This document shows positions 47,801 to 57,940 of a DNA stretch of 64,000 nt, piece by piece; within the stretch, counting starts at the first letter, position 1, and every line of letters begins with the position of its first letter. Origin of the DNA: Malania oleifera (taxonomy: Eukaryota; Streptophyta; Magnoliopsida; Santalales; Ximeniaceae). Position numbers and translations under genes: made by a program. The notes below the pieces were generated by a model. It worked only from the letters and a program-made list of their open reading frames with translations, was not told the DNA's origin and made no database searches. Where the stretch lies: NCBI RefSeq assembly GCF_029873635.1, contig NC_080423.1:99820991-99884990 (forward strand), given 5' to 3'.

Positions 47801-50800
47801 TCATCACAAGTGCACCTCCATTTAGTGTACCCACTTCGGGGTGAATTTCAAGATGCACCGTGTATTAGGTTAGGCTATAAACTACAAATAAGTCCCACAA
47901 TCACAATTCAAGCTCTAAAGCACTCAACATTTGACAATCGTGCTGGCCAAGCTCTGGAAACATTCTTCAACGAAATCTGACTCTGATCAGCTTGCATGTA
48001 CAAATATCAATGAATTTGGACCCAAAATCTGCTGCACAAGAGTTAACAGGACCGATATATGGTCTCCTGTGTCCTGGCCTGGTGCAAGTCTTTTGACTAG
48101 GTCAACAAATCAAATCTAAAAAGCACTCATCACTTAGCAAAGAATCATCTTCCCATCTGCCAATATTGAATTACAGCCAGAGGTCCTTTCCACCTAAACA
48201 GAATCATCTTCCCAATCTGCCAATATTGAATTACAACCAGAGGACCTGTCCACCTAACTCTCAAAAACAGGTCACTTTATCATTCTCAAGGACAGTTTGA
48301 CAACGACTCTGAATAAGTCCTAACCTTGTACGAAGTTGGAAATCATAAGTCTACTACAAGAAAACCATAGAAACTTACAATTATGAGTAAGAAATTACAG
48401 TGTCCCTAGGAACCATGTGGGCATTACAAGAAAAGAATAACGCAGAATCAACTTGCAACTCACTTGGTGCGATTTGTGTTCTCCCAGCATCAATAGTAAT
48501 ATGGGTTGGTAGCTTAATAGATTTTGCCCTTTCCTGTCAAAGTCAATAAGGAACTTGATTACACACAAGGGCAAAGGTAAACTGTAAGAAGAAAAAAAGG
48601 CATAACAATGTTGTATTTGACATAAATATTAGAATGAGAGCTCTAAGACAATACAATAGGGAATTGATATGGACAGAAGGTTTGTCCAATCACATAAAAC
48701 AAAAATATAGAAACAAAAACACTGCTTCATTTATCAGAACTACAAAGATTGTAGATTGATAAGAAAGAAAGCATTGGTCTCCCACACTCCATGACAAAGT
48801 CTGAACAAAATACATTTGATGTAGGGCTGAGACCTAAGACTTGAGTTTACTTATCACTTTCCAACTGTTAGATTGATAAGAAAGAAAGTATGGGTCTCCC
48901 GCACTCCATGACAAAGTCTGAACAAAATACATCTAATGTGGAGCAGAGACCTAAGACTTGAGTTTACTTATTACTTTCCCTTAATCACAAGTAAAGAGGA
49001 AATTTTGCAGTTAATGCGCAGAAAAAGTTCATTTCTCCCAGTGTTAAGAGCATTGAATTGGATTTGAATTGGCCTATGCAATATTATAAGTGACGAGAGA
49101 ATGATTCTGGGCCAAGCCCACCCAGTGGGACCTAAAGAATAAAAGACCGTCCCAGGGCCACAAGGCTCCCTGCTTTGCGAGGGTAGGGGGAGGGTCGTTA
49201 CAGTGTACGCAGCCTTACCCCTGCTTTTTATGCAAGGAGGCTGTTTCCTTGGACTCAACCCCGTGACCAACAGATCACAAAAGAACAACCTTACCATTGA
49301 TCCAAGGCCATAGTATGCTCTAATTTGGTGCACCAATACAGTATCGGGGTCCTTCTACCTAACTATTTGGGATGTGTAACCTTACAGGGAGACCAAAAAA
49401 AAAAGTCATTCCAGATATGATGGGGGTGGTGGTTACGCAGAAGTGCTAGTTAAAAACAAAAATGGTATTCTTTAGTTGAGTGTTTTTCTTAAGCAGTGTA
49501 AATAATTGAAAATGTGCCCACTTAGCATTTTGTATTTTAGTAATTGACTTAAAATATTAAAAAACAACCTATTTATACTAAAAAAAAGGATCCATTATAT
49601 TTTAAATCCTCTAGTTCGAGGTCAGTTTCGCGTTAAACCCACACTATTCAGTTTTAGCGCATAATATCCAGAACTGAAGTTAGCAAATTTGAAAAAAAAA
49701 AAAAATCAAACCCTAACCTTCTAGGGCTCATGTTAGAAGCATGTGAACATCTATTTCAAGCACCAATCATAGAATAACCAATTTAGTAAAACTAGGGTTT
49801 TCTCACTGAAATAATAGAAGGAAAGCAAACTCTGACCTTCAATTCATGGCTCATGTAAGCAACATGTCACCTTCTAACATGGGCACAATAGAGAGCTTAT
49901 AAGCACAAAACAGCTGATTTAGTAGAATTAGGAATTGTTAACTAAAATAATATAATGGGAGTGAAAATTTGAATGTGAAATTGACCATTAATTGATAAAT
50001 CCTGGTTTTTCTCAATTGGGTATTTTATGGCCATAATTTGTTTGTTTCATATGTGTTGAAAGGTCACTTGGTGCTCATATGATCCCTGTCCGGCCATAAG
50101 GGAGACTCTTGTCATCTATTGCATTGATTTGAAACAATTTTTTAATTTATAATTCTGTTTTTTTAAGTTGAAAAGTTGAGTTTTATGTGAGACTAACAGC
50201 ATGTGAATGCATGGATGATAATATTCGATGGAATATTGGCATTAAGAACAAAAAATTTTAGCTTTAAACCATAACAATAAATTTCGAACCATACTTACTT
50301 GTAGAATAAGCAGATCTTCCTCACTCTCTATTTTTACAACCACCTTAACCTGCCCACACATCTCCCACCTGCATATCAAAACTTGGTCAAAAGGGAAGGA
50401 TAGAGAGCAAAGCACATCAACAACTGCAAGGTTCAATATGGTCAAAATTCTAACAAGTACAAGAATATACCTGTTTAAAGCTTTTGGAGCCCGATGAAGG
50501 AGCTTTTTATAGAGACCCAAAGTTGCATGACTGACCAATGGAGACAAAACTTTCAAACATGAGTAAGAACAAAATGGAATTCAACACCAAGATATAGAAT
50601 ATGGAATAAAACATAAGTCATAGAACATATTGTGAACTGTGTTAAATTGTTAATAATACCCTTATAGTGTAGAACATATTGTGAACTGTGTTAAATTGTT
50701 AATAATACCCTTATAGTCTTGATATCATGGGAAAATGGGGTGGTCAACATTAAGGACTTTAGGCCTATCAGTCCTATGGGATGCATCCACAAATTAATAG

Positions 50801-53285
50801 CCAAGGTCTTGGCTAACATATTAAAGGAAGTGATGGTAAAGGCATGGGACTATATGCCAAAATGCCTTTATGGAGGATCGTCAAATCCTTGATGTGGCCT
50901 GTTCCTAATGGAGTAGACAATGATAAACTGAAGGAAGGCTGTAACAGGTTGATTTGTAAAATGGACAAGGTGAAAGCAGAATATCACGTCTCTCTGGAGA
51001 TCTTTTTCCATGTTTGAAAAAGGTGGGTTTGGGCCTGGGCGGAGGAAATGGATCAGAAAGTGCAAATCTTCACCCATGTTTTCCATTCTCATTTAATGGC
51101 ACCTTATAGTTTTTTCAATTTTCAAATCCTCAAGAATTTAGAGGCAAGGGGGTCTCCTTTCCCCTTTCCTTCCCATTTCATGATTGAAGTTCTCAGTAAG
51201 ATGTTATAATACCTTCATTTACGGGTTTTCAGTGGGTAGGAGCATGTAAGTAGGCACGTTGCAGTGGTGGGATTGAAGGTGAATTTGAGGAAGGGTGAGC
51301 TGCATACACATTCAGAAAGAGGTACGGAAGGAATTCATAGTCAAAGCAATCGGGTGCAAGGTCGGAAAACTCCACCCTACCTTTGGGTCTTCCTCCTGGA
51401 GCAAAATTCAGGCAGAAGGATATATGTGATTGAGTGGCAGACAGGTTTGAAAAAAAAGCTAGCGAGATGGAAAAGAATTTTCCTAGGGGATCAATCTCAT
51501 CAAAAACACTATCCAACTGCACTGTGCATTCTCTGTCTTTCTTTCATGCACATTAAACAATGGCAAAAAAGGATTGGAGAACATCCAGAAGAGATACCTC
51601 TGAGGTAGTACAGAGGCAGTTTTCACAGAGTGGTGAAATGAAACTTTGTCAAAGAGGCTGGGGTTCAGCAGCCATGTTGACTTAAATAAAGCCTTACTGA
51701 GTAAATGGCTTTGGAATTTATGGCTGAGAAGGATCAAAATTTGAAGAAGGTGCCGGAGGCTAAATATGAACAGAAGCATAATGGATGGATGACAAGTCAC
51801 AGCGGCCTAGAGGATCACGAGATGAAAGCATGAAAAAAATGTAAGTATTGAATTGCTTCCTTGACCAGATCTGTTCTTCACCGTTTGAGGTTAGAAGGGG
51901 TGAATTGATTCTTTTCTCGAAAGATTGCTGGTGCGGGGATATCCCTCTTAAGACACAACTCCCAGATCTGTTTCACCTGGCAAGGAGCAGGGAAGTGTTG
52001 GTTAACTCTAATTATTATAACTCTGCCAGACGGAGTGTGTGGAATGTGACTTAGGAGACTCAAGATTGCAAATGAAGAGTTTATTTTTTTTTTCTTTTTG
52101 ACTTCTTATATGAGAGATTGGTCATCCAAGGTAGGAAGGATGTAGTAAGATGGAAGAGACCTAGGAGTGGCACATTTTAAGTGAAATCCTTCAATCAGAT
52201 TTTTTTTCCCTTTTTGACCGAAATCCTTCAATCAGATCATTAACAATGAGAATTGCAGAAGTGGCCTGAACATTTTCCCCTGGAAGTTATTTGGAAGACT
52301 TCAGCTCCTCCCAAAATTGCTCTCACATGGGAACCATTGTGAAATTTTGACTGTGCATAACCTTCAGAAAAGGGGCTTTACAATGGTCAATCACTGCTTC
52401 TGAATAAAAAAGCACCTTGTATTTCTAGAATTTAGGTCAATAAGCAGCATTTTGTTAATACTCAGGCTGGCCTTGATTCTGTTGATTCTTTCTCCTTGTA
52501 ATCTTTGTTTTTGTGCTAGGACTGCACCCTCTTTAGTGAATATTGTTCTTTGGCTATCAAAAAAAGGGAGGGAAAGTATTGAATTGATCACGTTACACAA
52601 TCATCATCCCCAAAAAAATAGCTTATAGTGAGAATCATTCTGTTGTGGCATATCACAACCCAAAATAAAGGAAAAAGAAAAAACTTCTATTATTGTTGTG
52701 TTTCTTAAATGACATATAATTAGTTATTTTGTCAAACATAAAACCAGACAACCAATTCCGTAAGTTCAAATCAGAAATTCAACTCAATTGGCAAGTGGCG
52801 CCCCAACTTTTTCAGGTTGGTATCCAAAACAAACAGACACTCCACAAAAATAAAGAGAAAAAAGAAAGGGCACATCTCAAATTCAAGGCATGAAGAAATT
52901 AGTAACTACCTGCATTGGGCGGCAATTTTTCCTTTACCCATTTTTAAGTCATTTCTCACAACCAAAACCTTTAGAAATAAGACAGAAAAAAAGAGAGACT
53001 CAATTTCCGCTTCACTTAGAGAGGTAGAGAGAGAGAAAGAGAGAGAGAGAGAGAGGGAGTGAGGAAAAAGCAAACCATTTTAAAATCTTCAAGAATGTCA
53101 GCTAGCTTCTCAATCTCAAGAGGCTGCTTGAGCCGACTCTTATTGTTGTTACCTTCAACTGCTGCAGTGCTTTTAGCTATTTTAGGTGAAACAAATAAGC
53201 AAGCAGGATAACGTGTACCAATGTAATATCCCAAAGCTAGGCATCCAGCCCCAACAAGAATGGCACTAAGCCATGTCAGATCCAT
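38773..53285 (-). CDS. PTH2: Peptidyl-tRNA hydrolase 2 (PTH2/Bit1 family)
   Basis: Seven minus-strand exons join in phase across GT-AG introns into 181 aa: 53285-53076, 52968-52910, 50530-50471, 50368-50299, 48533-48464, 40539-40513 and 38822-38773. PTH2 cleaves the ester bond of peptidyl-tRNA released from stalled ribosomes, recycling tRNA. Residues ~4-23 form a hydrophobic membrane anchor, as in the mitochondrial PTH2 of animals and plants. A Lys/Glu-rich linker leads into the PTH2 fold: [19 protein letters not shown] (71-89), [21 protein letters not shown], then [19 protein letters not shown] (148-166) and the invariant C-terminus [13 protein letters not shown]. Charged motifs and length fit the family. 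Introns are 107, 2379, 102, 1765, 7924 and 1690 bp; the long ones hold LINEs, SINEs, a gypsy element and a long-TIR element. An alternative start Met lies one codon upstream (53288). The sequence before it looks like a splice acceptor (tttggttttag), so a 5' UTR exon may lie further upstream. Confidence 0.9.
38973..40466. mobile_element. Long-TIR DNA element in PTH2 intron 6 (Mutator-like, possible gene capture)
   Basis: The first ~465 bp (38973-39438) match the reverse complement of the last ~500 bp (39970-40466), giving very long imperfect TIRs. Each TIR contains three copies of a self-complementary module of the type aaccgacttt..aaagttggtt and a GC-rich tandem repeat (caccctcaccacc..catcaacacc). 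The unique centre (39440-39970) is not AT-rich filler: one frame reads [18 protein letters not shown], resembling a leucine-rich repeat, and another reads LVYEYMG, resembling a receptor-kinase motif. That suggests captured host gene pieces, but the matches are short. It ends 46 bp from PTH2 exon 6. Confidence 0.7.
40690..40791 (+). mobile_element. tRNA-derived SINE in PTH2 intron 5
   Basis: An A-box-like 'ttgatttaagtggtacta' is followed ~45 bp later by a B-box-like 'caggttcagatctc' and a poly-A tail. Short and decayed. Confidence 0.5.
40870..41560 (+). mobile_element. L1-type LINE fragment in PTH2 intron 5
   Basis: Translated pieces match the region after the reverse transcriptase of plant L1 ORF2: [31 protein letters not shown], a KRDHLVYWD-like segment and a [14 protein letters not shown]-type region. 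Frames are interrupted. It lies antisense to PTH2 and ends where the RTE LINE begins. Confidence 0.65.
41570..42498 (+). mobile_element. RTE-type LINE, left part (interrupted by gypsy)
   Basis: Translated pieces follow the order of a plant RTE reverse transcriptase: [36 protein letters not shown], the catalytic FADD-type motif (near 42035-42060, reading FCLQMM in the adjacent frame), [11 protein letters not shown], then an open frame with [17 protein letters not shown] and MRILKWKSF. Frames are decayed. It is cut at the catgg target site by the gypsy element, and its continuation resumes at 46056. Confidence 0.75.
42504..42893 (+). repeat. 5' LTR of the gypsy element
   Basis: 390 bp, tgttagggtg...catgaca, followed by the primer-binding site. 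Confidence 0.92.
45661..46050 (+). repeat. 3' LTR of the gypsy element
   Basis: 390 bp, about 11 differences from the 5' LTR. Preceded by a purine-rich tract (gagcgggggaggatg) near 45647. Confidence 0.92.
46056..46346 (+). mobile_element. RTE-type LINE, right part after the gypsy insertion
   Basis: Resumes the LINE reading interrupted at 42498. Next to the target site the residues continue as AFAQDKVRK, then [13 protein letters not shown], the position of the RRP..APVR segment of RTE tails, and the 3' UTR 'ccaaccccacctagtggagct' with a gttgttgtg tail. This confirms that the gypsy element split one LINE. Confidence 0.75.
46347..46970. other. Intron 5 spacer, nothing clear
   Basis: A minus-strand open frame of 88 aa (46693-46959) looks non-random ([17 protein letters not shown]) but I cannot assign it. 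It could be a LINE ORF1 scrap. Not a PTH2 exon. Confidence 0.35.
46975..47597. mobile_element. TIR element with cgaaattt repeats in PTH2 intron 5
   Basis: The ends ggtcttaaatttc / gaaatttaagacc are inverted repeats, and both subterminal regions are full of acggaaatttcgat-type motifs in opposite orientation. The interior is AT-rich and non-coding. It has the look of a hAT-like or Mutator-like MITE; no target duplication fixed. Confidence 0.55.
47600..48463. other. Intron 5 sequence before exon 5, with a 59-bp tandem duplication
   Basis: No transposon recognised. Two copies of a 59-bp unit lie at 48141-48199 and 48200-48258. Confidence 0.6.
48141..48258. repeat. 59-bp tandem duplication
   Basis: Two units starting agaatcatcttccca, with few differences. 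Confidence 0.85.
48752..48985. repeat. 117-bp tandem duplication in PTH2 intron 4
   Basis: Two units starting tagattgataagaaagaaag at 48752 and 48869, about 90% alike. Confidence 0.88.
49110..49315 (-). mobile_element. Au-type SINE in PTH2 intron 4
   Basis: On the minus strand it reads like the widespread plant Au SINE: an A-box-like ggatcaatggtaagg, a B-box-like cacggggttgagtcc, then the diagnostic aaacagcctccttgca, aaggctgcgtaca and cgaccctcccc blocks. The 3' tail has diverged. It lies in the same orientation as PTH2. Confidence 0.88.
50621..50718. repeat. 49-bp tandem duplication in PTH2 intron 2
   Basis: Two near-identical units starting tagaacatattgtgaactg at 50621 and 50670, directly next to the L1 LINE. 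Confidence 0.88.
50719..52575 (+). mobile_element. L1-type LINE in PTH2 intron 2 (5'-truncated)
   Basis: Translated pieces follow plant L1 ORF2 in order: [19 protein letters not shown] and [11 protein letters not shown] (reverse transcriptase start), a [14 protein letters not shown] segment, [15 protein letters not shown] and [36 protein letters not shown], then [14 protein letters not shown] and an A-rich end (aaaaaaaggg near 52560). The frame is heavily decayed and the 5' end is missing. It is antisense to PTH2. Confidence 0.75.
52765..52835 (+). mobile_element. Possible SINE scrap in PTH2 intron 2
   Basis: An A-box-like 'ctcaattggcaagtgg' and a B-box-like 'caggttggtatccaa' at SINE spacing. 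Weak. Confidence 0.3.
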
Positions 53286-53729
53286 CATATCTAAAACCAA
53301 AACCAACAGGCCAAGCTGCATTCAGTACCAGCTACAATCACGCCAGAAACAGAAGGAAGTTTTGACAACGCCCAATCAAAATACTACCTAGAAGAGGCAA
53401 ATCAAAATTGTAACAACATAAAATTGCATTAACGATCAATCACAAAATAAAGTTTCTATAGTCCCTACTACAATAAGGAATTTTAGAAAGTTGGGTGATA
53501 CGGTTTTGGTTTAACAATGTTCAAATGCTTTAATGTAGAAGCAATTGACAAGCAAGAAATAAGAAGAGGATAAATACTTCAGGATGTTAAATTCAGATGG
53601 CTAGACTTGTGTTAGCTGGTTATTTCCTATTGTTTTTGTATCATTTTCTATCTTGTATTTTATTTTGCAGTGTCTAGGCTATGTTCTAGCCTGGCTTGTT
53701 TGGCTTTCGTCCTTGGCCTAGCCCCATTG

Positions 53730-53732
53730 TTT

Positions 53733-53778
<46 letters not shown>
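53730..53778. repeat. (AT)n microsatellite
   Basis: About 24 AT units; a shorter AT run is in the second block copy at 54298-54327. Confidence 0.9.
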
Positions 53779-53783
<5 letters not shown>

Positions 53784-53989
53784 AAATTAACAACGTTAAA
53801 CAAAGGTAAAACTCAATTAGGGTTTGAGTTCTCGATCAATCAGCTATGCCCCAAAGTTACACCGTAAAGCCCTTTTATAGGCGGGAATTTTTCCTTTACC
53901 CATTTTTAAGTCATTTCTCACAACCAAAACCTTTAGAAATAAGACAGAAAAAAAGAGACTCAATTTCCGCTTCACTTAGAGAGGTAGAA

Positions 53990-53992
<3 letters not shown>

Positions 53993-54038
<46 letters not shown>
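53993..54038. repeat. (GA)n tract in the duplicated intron 1
   Basis: Expanded relative to the shorter GA tract in the original intron 1 (53026-53055). Confidence 0.85.
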
Positions 54039-54041
<3 letters not shown>

Positions 54042-54272
54042 GGGAGGGAGTGAGGAAAAAGCAAACCATTTTAAAATCTTAAAGAATGTCAGCTAGCTTC
54101 TCAATCTCAAGAGGCTGCTTGAGCCGACTCTTATTGTTGTTACCTTCAACTGCTGCAGTGCTTTTAGCTATTTTAGGTGAAACAAATAAGCAAGCAGGAT
54201 AACGTGTACCAATGTAATATCCCAAAGCTAGGCATCCAGCCCCAACAAGAATGGCACTAAGCCATGTCAGAT

Positions 54273-54294
54273 CCTTGGCCTAGCCCCAATGTTT

Positions 54295-54329
<35 letters not shown>

Positions 54330-54520
54330 CAAGGTTAAACAAAGCTAAAACTCAATTAGGGTTTGAGTTCTCAATCAATCAGCAATGCCCCAAAGTTACA
54401 CCATAAAGCCCTTTTATAGGCGGCAATTTTTCCTTTACCCAGATTTAAGTCATTTCTCACAACCAAAACCTTTATAAATAAGACAAAAAAAAAAAGAGAG
54501 ACTCAATTTCCGCTTTCCTA
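54273..54520 (-). pseudogene. Third partial PTH2 copy (exon 2 scrap plus intron 1 start)
   Basis: The (AT)n block recurs (54273-54420), followed by a third copy of the exon 2 part and the beginning of intron 1 (54421-54520), which ends at 'ccgctttcctag'. The copies diverge slightly from each other. Confidence 0.8.
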
Positions 54521-55990
54521 GATCATGCTTACAACTGCGATACAAGTGAAACTCCTATCAAAAAACAATCATGATCCCCACTTTAGCAACCGTGAGACAT
54601 AAAAAATATAATAATCCTTTCACTTTAGCAGGAACCATTGGAAAAAGCTATGTGAAGATGCTAAAATCTAATCTTCTGGCATATTCACAACATCATATAA
54701 ATATGAATACAAGTTTAAAATATCTAGACGTATATCCAGTCCTCTTGAGAAATTAATACCTGTAAGCACAAGAGAAGGAAGAGCAAACACCAGTGCTGAA
54801 GAAGGAGCTCCTCAACAACTAGAAATACTTGCATCTGTGAGTGGAGGCGTGTATGTGCCTTGATAAAGAGACAAGTCCATAAAAATGAGAACCAGACTAA
54901 TCATACCTGAAGATAGTTCAAGTAATTAGTCATTAGGCCAAGCCTATAAAGGATATGAAAAGGAACAGGGGCTTGAGCATGCAGTTTCTTATAGGAGTTC
55001 ATCAGGCTTTGCTTATAATAAATGTGAAACATCAGTCACCATCATTACATTCTATATGCCTACAGTAAGCATCACAAGCAAGTTCATACTTTTCACTGTT
55101 CAATGCAGTCTCTTGCCTAACAACAGCATGAAGGACAAAAAAGTCATAAGGATGAGCATCAAGTCACAAAAGGAATAAGCTGTCGTGAAAAAACCCTTTC
55201 AAAAATATTTAAAGGACTGATCAGTGAACTATTGTGGACAAATTCTAAAGTACACAGTAGATTGTCCATGTACCTGATTATCCCCATCTATGCGGCTATG
55301 TTGGTCACCCAAATTATACTTAACCCCTCAATCTGTGCACTAGATTAGCGGTGGAAAGAAAATGAAATTTTCAAACAGGTTCCAAAAGGCTTCCAAAGAA
55401 TCTTATAAAAATAGTTACTAAATTTTCCATTGAATCACATTATAGTACTGGGCAAATAATAGAGCCCAGCAAACTTCCTAAGGAACAGTTTACCATATCT
55501 AGTCGTGACTTAGTACCTACCAACAGCAATGAAGACTGAATCGTGCCCTCTCCTGACCCTCTACAGGCCAAGAAAAACTCCATGCTAAGGCCTTTCCATG
55601 GTGTCTGTGGGAGTGGAGTGGAGTGTACAACCTAGTGTCTTGCCTTGGCTAATCAGCACCTGTGACACTGAGAAATGACTCTAGCAACACCTCATTCTGG
55701 GGATGACTAGAAAAATCTATCATCCACTGAAGCATTAGTTTTATATTGACCAAAATGATCAGCATGAGAACCAGCAAACACCTTCTGACTGGAAAATACA
55801 AAGGGATTTGCTAGGAATTCTATTTCTTAAGTCCCCATAACCCACTTTCCTGTAATAAATGCCTACACTGTCTTTGCCCATGGTTCTGTTTCCTCCTCCA
55901 CTCAAACAGTAAAAAGCATGTTGTTCCTTCCTCCACAAACAAGTAAAAGAGTATGTCCAAGCCTCCAAGTTTGATAAGTTCCAAATTCCA
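54521..55990. other. Region upstream of PTH2, no gene recognised
   Basis: Moderately complex sequence. It probably holds the PTH2 promoter and perhaps a 5' UTR exon, but I cannot place them. The minus-strand 69-aa frame at 55759-55968 is not recognised. Confidence 0.4.
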
Positions 55991-56029
55991 GGCTCTTATT
56001 GTTAGACATTTATCTCATTATCCTTCCTA

Positions 56030-56190
56030 GATACTTTCAACAGCTGTGGCTGGGCCAGGGCTTTACCCACCATCCAAACTCTCTGATCTACATAGCTGAC
56101 ATCCTCCTTTTCTCTACGGACACTCAAGATTATAAGAAGTTATTGGAACAATTCCACACTGGTGATGCAATAGAGTATCATGCTCCCTGA
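56030..56190 (+). mobile_element. Reverse-transcriptase scrap, pararetrovirus- or gypsy-like
   Basis: The open stretch reads GQGFTHHPNSLIYIADILLF and STDTQDYKKLLEQF, resembling the catalytic YxDD region of pararetrovirus or gypsy reverse transcriptases. Only ~50 residues are recognisable. Broken fossil. Confidence 0.35.
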
Positions 56191-57935
56191 GAAAGAATGG
56201 AAACAATCGATTTTCGCTGGTTATGCCTTACTTCAACAGATACTACCCCTTTATATAGGTTTCCACAGACTCCAAAATATTATCAAATACAACTTATTCT
56301 TGACATGACATTCAAGTGCTGCAATAAAATTACTTTATTATGACTCATCACTTCAACTCGGCTTTATCACGAACAGTCAGCATCATAATCATTAAGCTCG
56401 TGGGGCTATGGATAGTCATCATTCTGTCAAAATATCACTATAGGGTTGGTTCCATCAAATATGTCCAGACTATTACAGTGCTCACTGAAGGCCACCCATT
56501 GATTTTTTTTTCTAGTCAAAACCTCTGCAGGAATCAAGCTTAGGTCTTGTCCATTGAGCTCATAACTATGCTCTGGTCAGGTAGCAATCAATGGCATCAA
56601 GCCTATCTGGGCCACAGATGTCATAACCATAGTTCCACATTGACACAAGGATTATGAGCCACATAGCTCTGATCTTTGTCTGGACAGAAGCTGCTTCTAG
56701 AATTGTAGATGAAATCTTCAGGATAATGGAATGTGATGAGGGGAAATGAATTCACTCAGGGAAAGGGATAAAGATATCAATTTATAGATATTTAACTAAG
56801 ATGTCGTCATGGTTGGATTAACTTGTCTCTGGAAAAGGCAGGCAGAAAGAGTCAGGGCATCAAAGATGAAGCCAATTTTGTATAACTCAAAAGATATTAC
56901 ATAAAGAGACCTGGCTTCCTTGTCAACTCATAGAATGATGGAATTTGGAATATGTTCAAACTTCAAATAGGGGTATCTTGCTTGGAATTTCAGGTTCATG
57001 ATGCTAGAGAGTCCATGATGCCACAGGAACCTTACCTGGTAAACTACAGTACAACACTGCCAGCTTGAAGAATTCTTACAGTTTTCTCCTCTTTCTTTTT
57101 CCCCTTTTTTAGATAGAATAATAAGATATATTAAGAGAGGAAAGGAGAACCAGCCTGGTCTTCTTCAGTTCAAACAATGTCCCTAGAAGATCTTTGTTCT
57201 GAAACTCTCTCCCCCGATGAATCCAAAGAACAAGAAAGTCATTAACTCCATAGGTTCTGTATCAAGTAGTGGACATTGAATTACTTGAGTTTAGGAATTT
57301 CCCAAAGAATCATAAAATCTGAAATAATTCCCAGTCAACTCCATAGGTGTTGTATCCACTCATAAAAATGAAGCCATGTCTTTGACTTTTCATAGAGAAT
57401 CGCCTAACAAATTGGGCCACTCCAAGAGGACGGCAACAAGAGAGTTGTTGGGACAAGTGAAAACTCCCCGATTAGTTGGGCTGTTCTGATACCATTTCCA
57501 AAGGGATACAAGAACACAATGACAACTTAATTAGATAAACAAACTGGAATAATCATTTCATTAAACGTGCTAGAACTCGTGACAACTACCTGCATTCAGC
57601 TTTCTACACAGGAATTCAATGACAAATTAATAGAATAAGAACACTGGCATACATAATTTATTGAAGACATAGAATATTACATAGAGAAGACACACCAGAA
57701 AATTTGAAACAATTGGACCACTCCATGAGGAAGACACTGAGAGAGAGGTTAGACCTCACTTCAACAGACACTCTTCATGGAGCTTCTGCAGACTCTAAAG
57801 CATTATAAAATACAACTTATTCTTGACATGACATTTGCCTAACTGAAAAGCAACCCTAATTTACCTTCTAACAAGATTCTCTAAGAGTAAAAAACTACAC
57901 TAAAAGAAACCTTATAAGGATAATCAAATTTAATA
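56191..57935. other. Repeated spacer, possible old retroelement
   Basis: A ~80-bp segment (56230-56310) recurs in the same orientation at 57753-57833 (actccaaaatattatcaaatacaacttattcttgacatgacatt type). 57405-57440 resembles 57715-57745. A 'ctgttctgataccat' site near 57485 resembles an antisense primer-binding site. No coding domain seen. Confidence 0.4.
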
Positions 57936-57940
57936 GATCA

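Larger units (their letters stand above)
53697..54272 (-). pseudogene. Duplicated PTH2 exon 2 (part), intron 1 and exon 1 (copy 2)
   Basis: From about 53881 to 54270 the sequence repeats 52919-53283, the genuine 3' part of exon 2, intron 1 and exon 1, almost base for base. The copy stops two codons into exon 1, where it is fused to 'ttggcctagcccc', so it lacks the start codon. Its exon 2 portion begins inside the exon, so there is no splice donor for exon 2. It is preceded by an (AT)n-containing block (53697-53880) repeated at 54273-54420. It lies on the promoter side of PTH2. It is a partial segmental duplicate and cannot make protein by itself. Confidence 0.85.

Noticed and set aside
51843-52586. 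13-bp direct repeat aagtattgaattg, looking like a LINE target duplication
   Set aside because: The L1 reading continues across the left copy, so a separate insertion there is not supported; probably chance.
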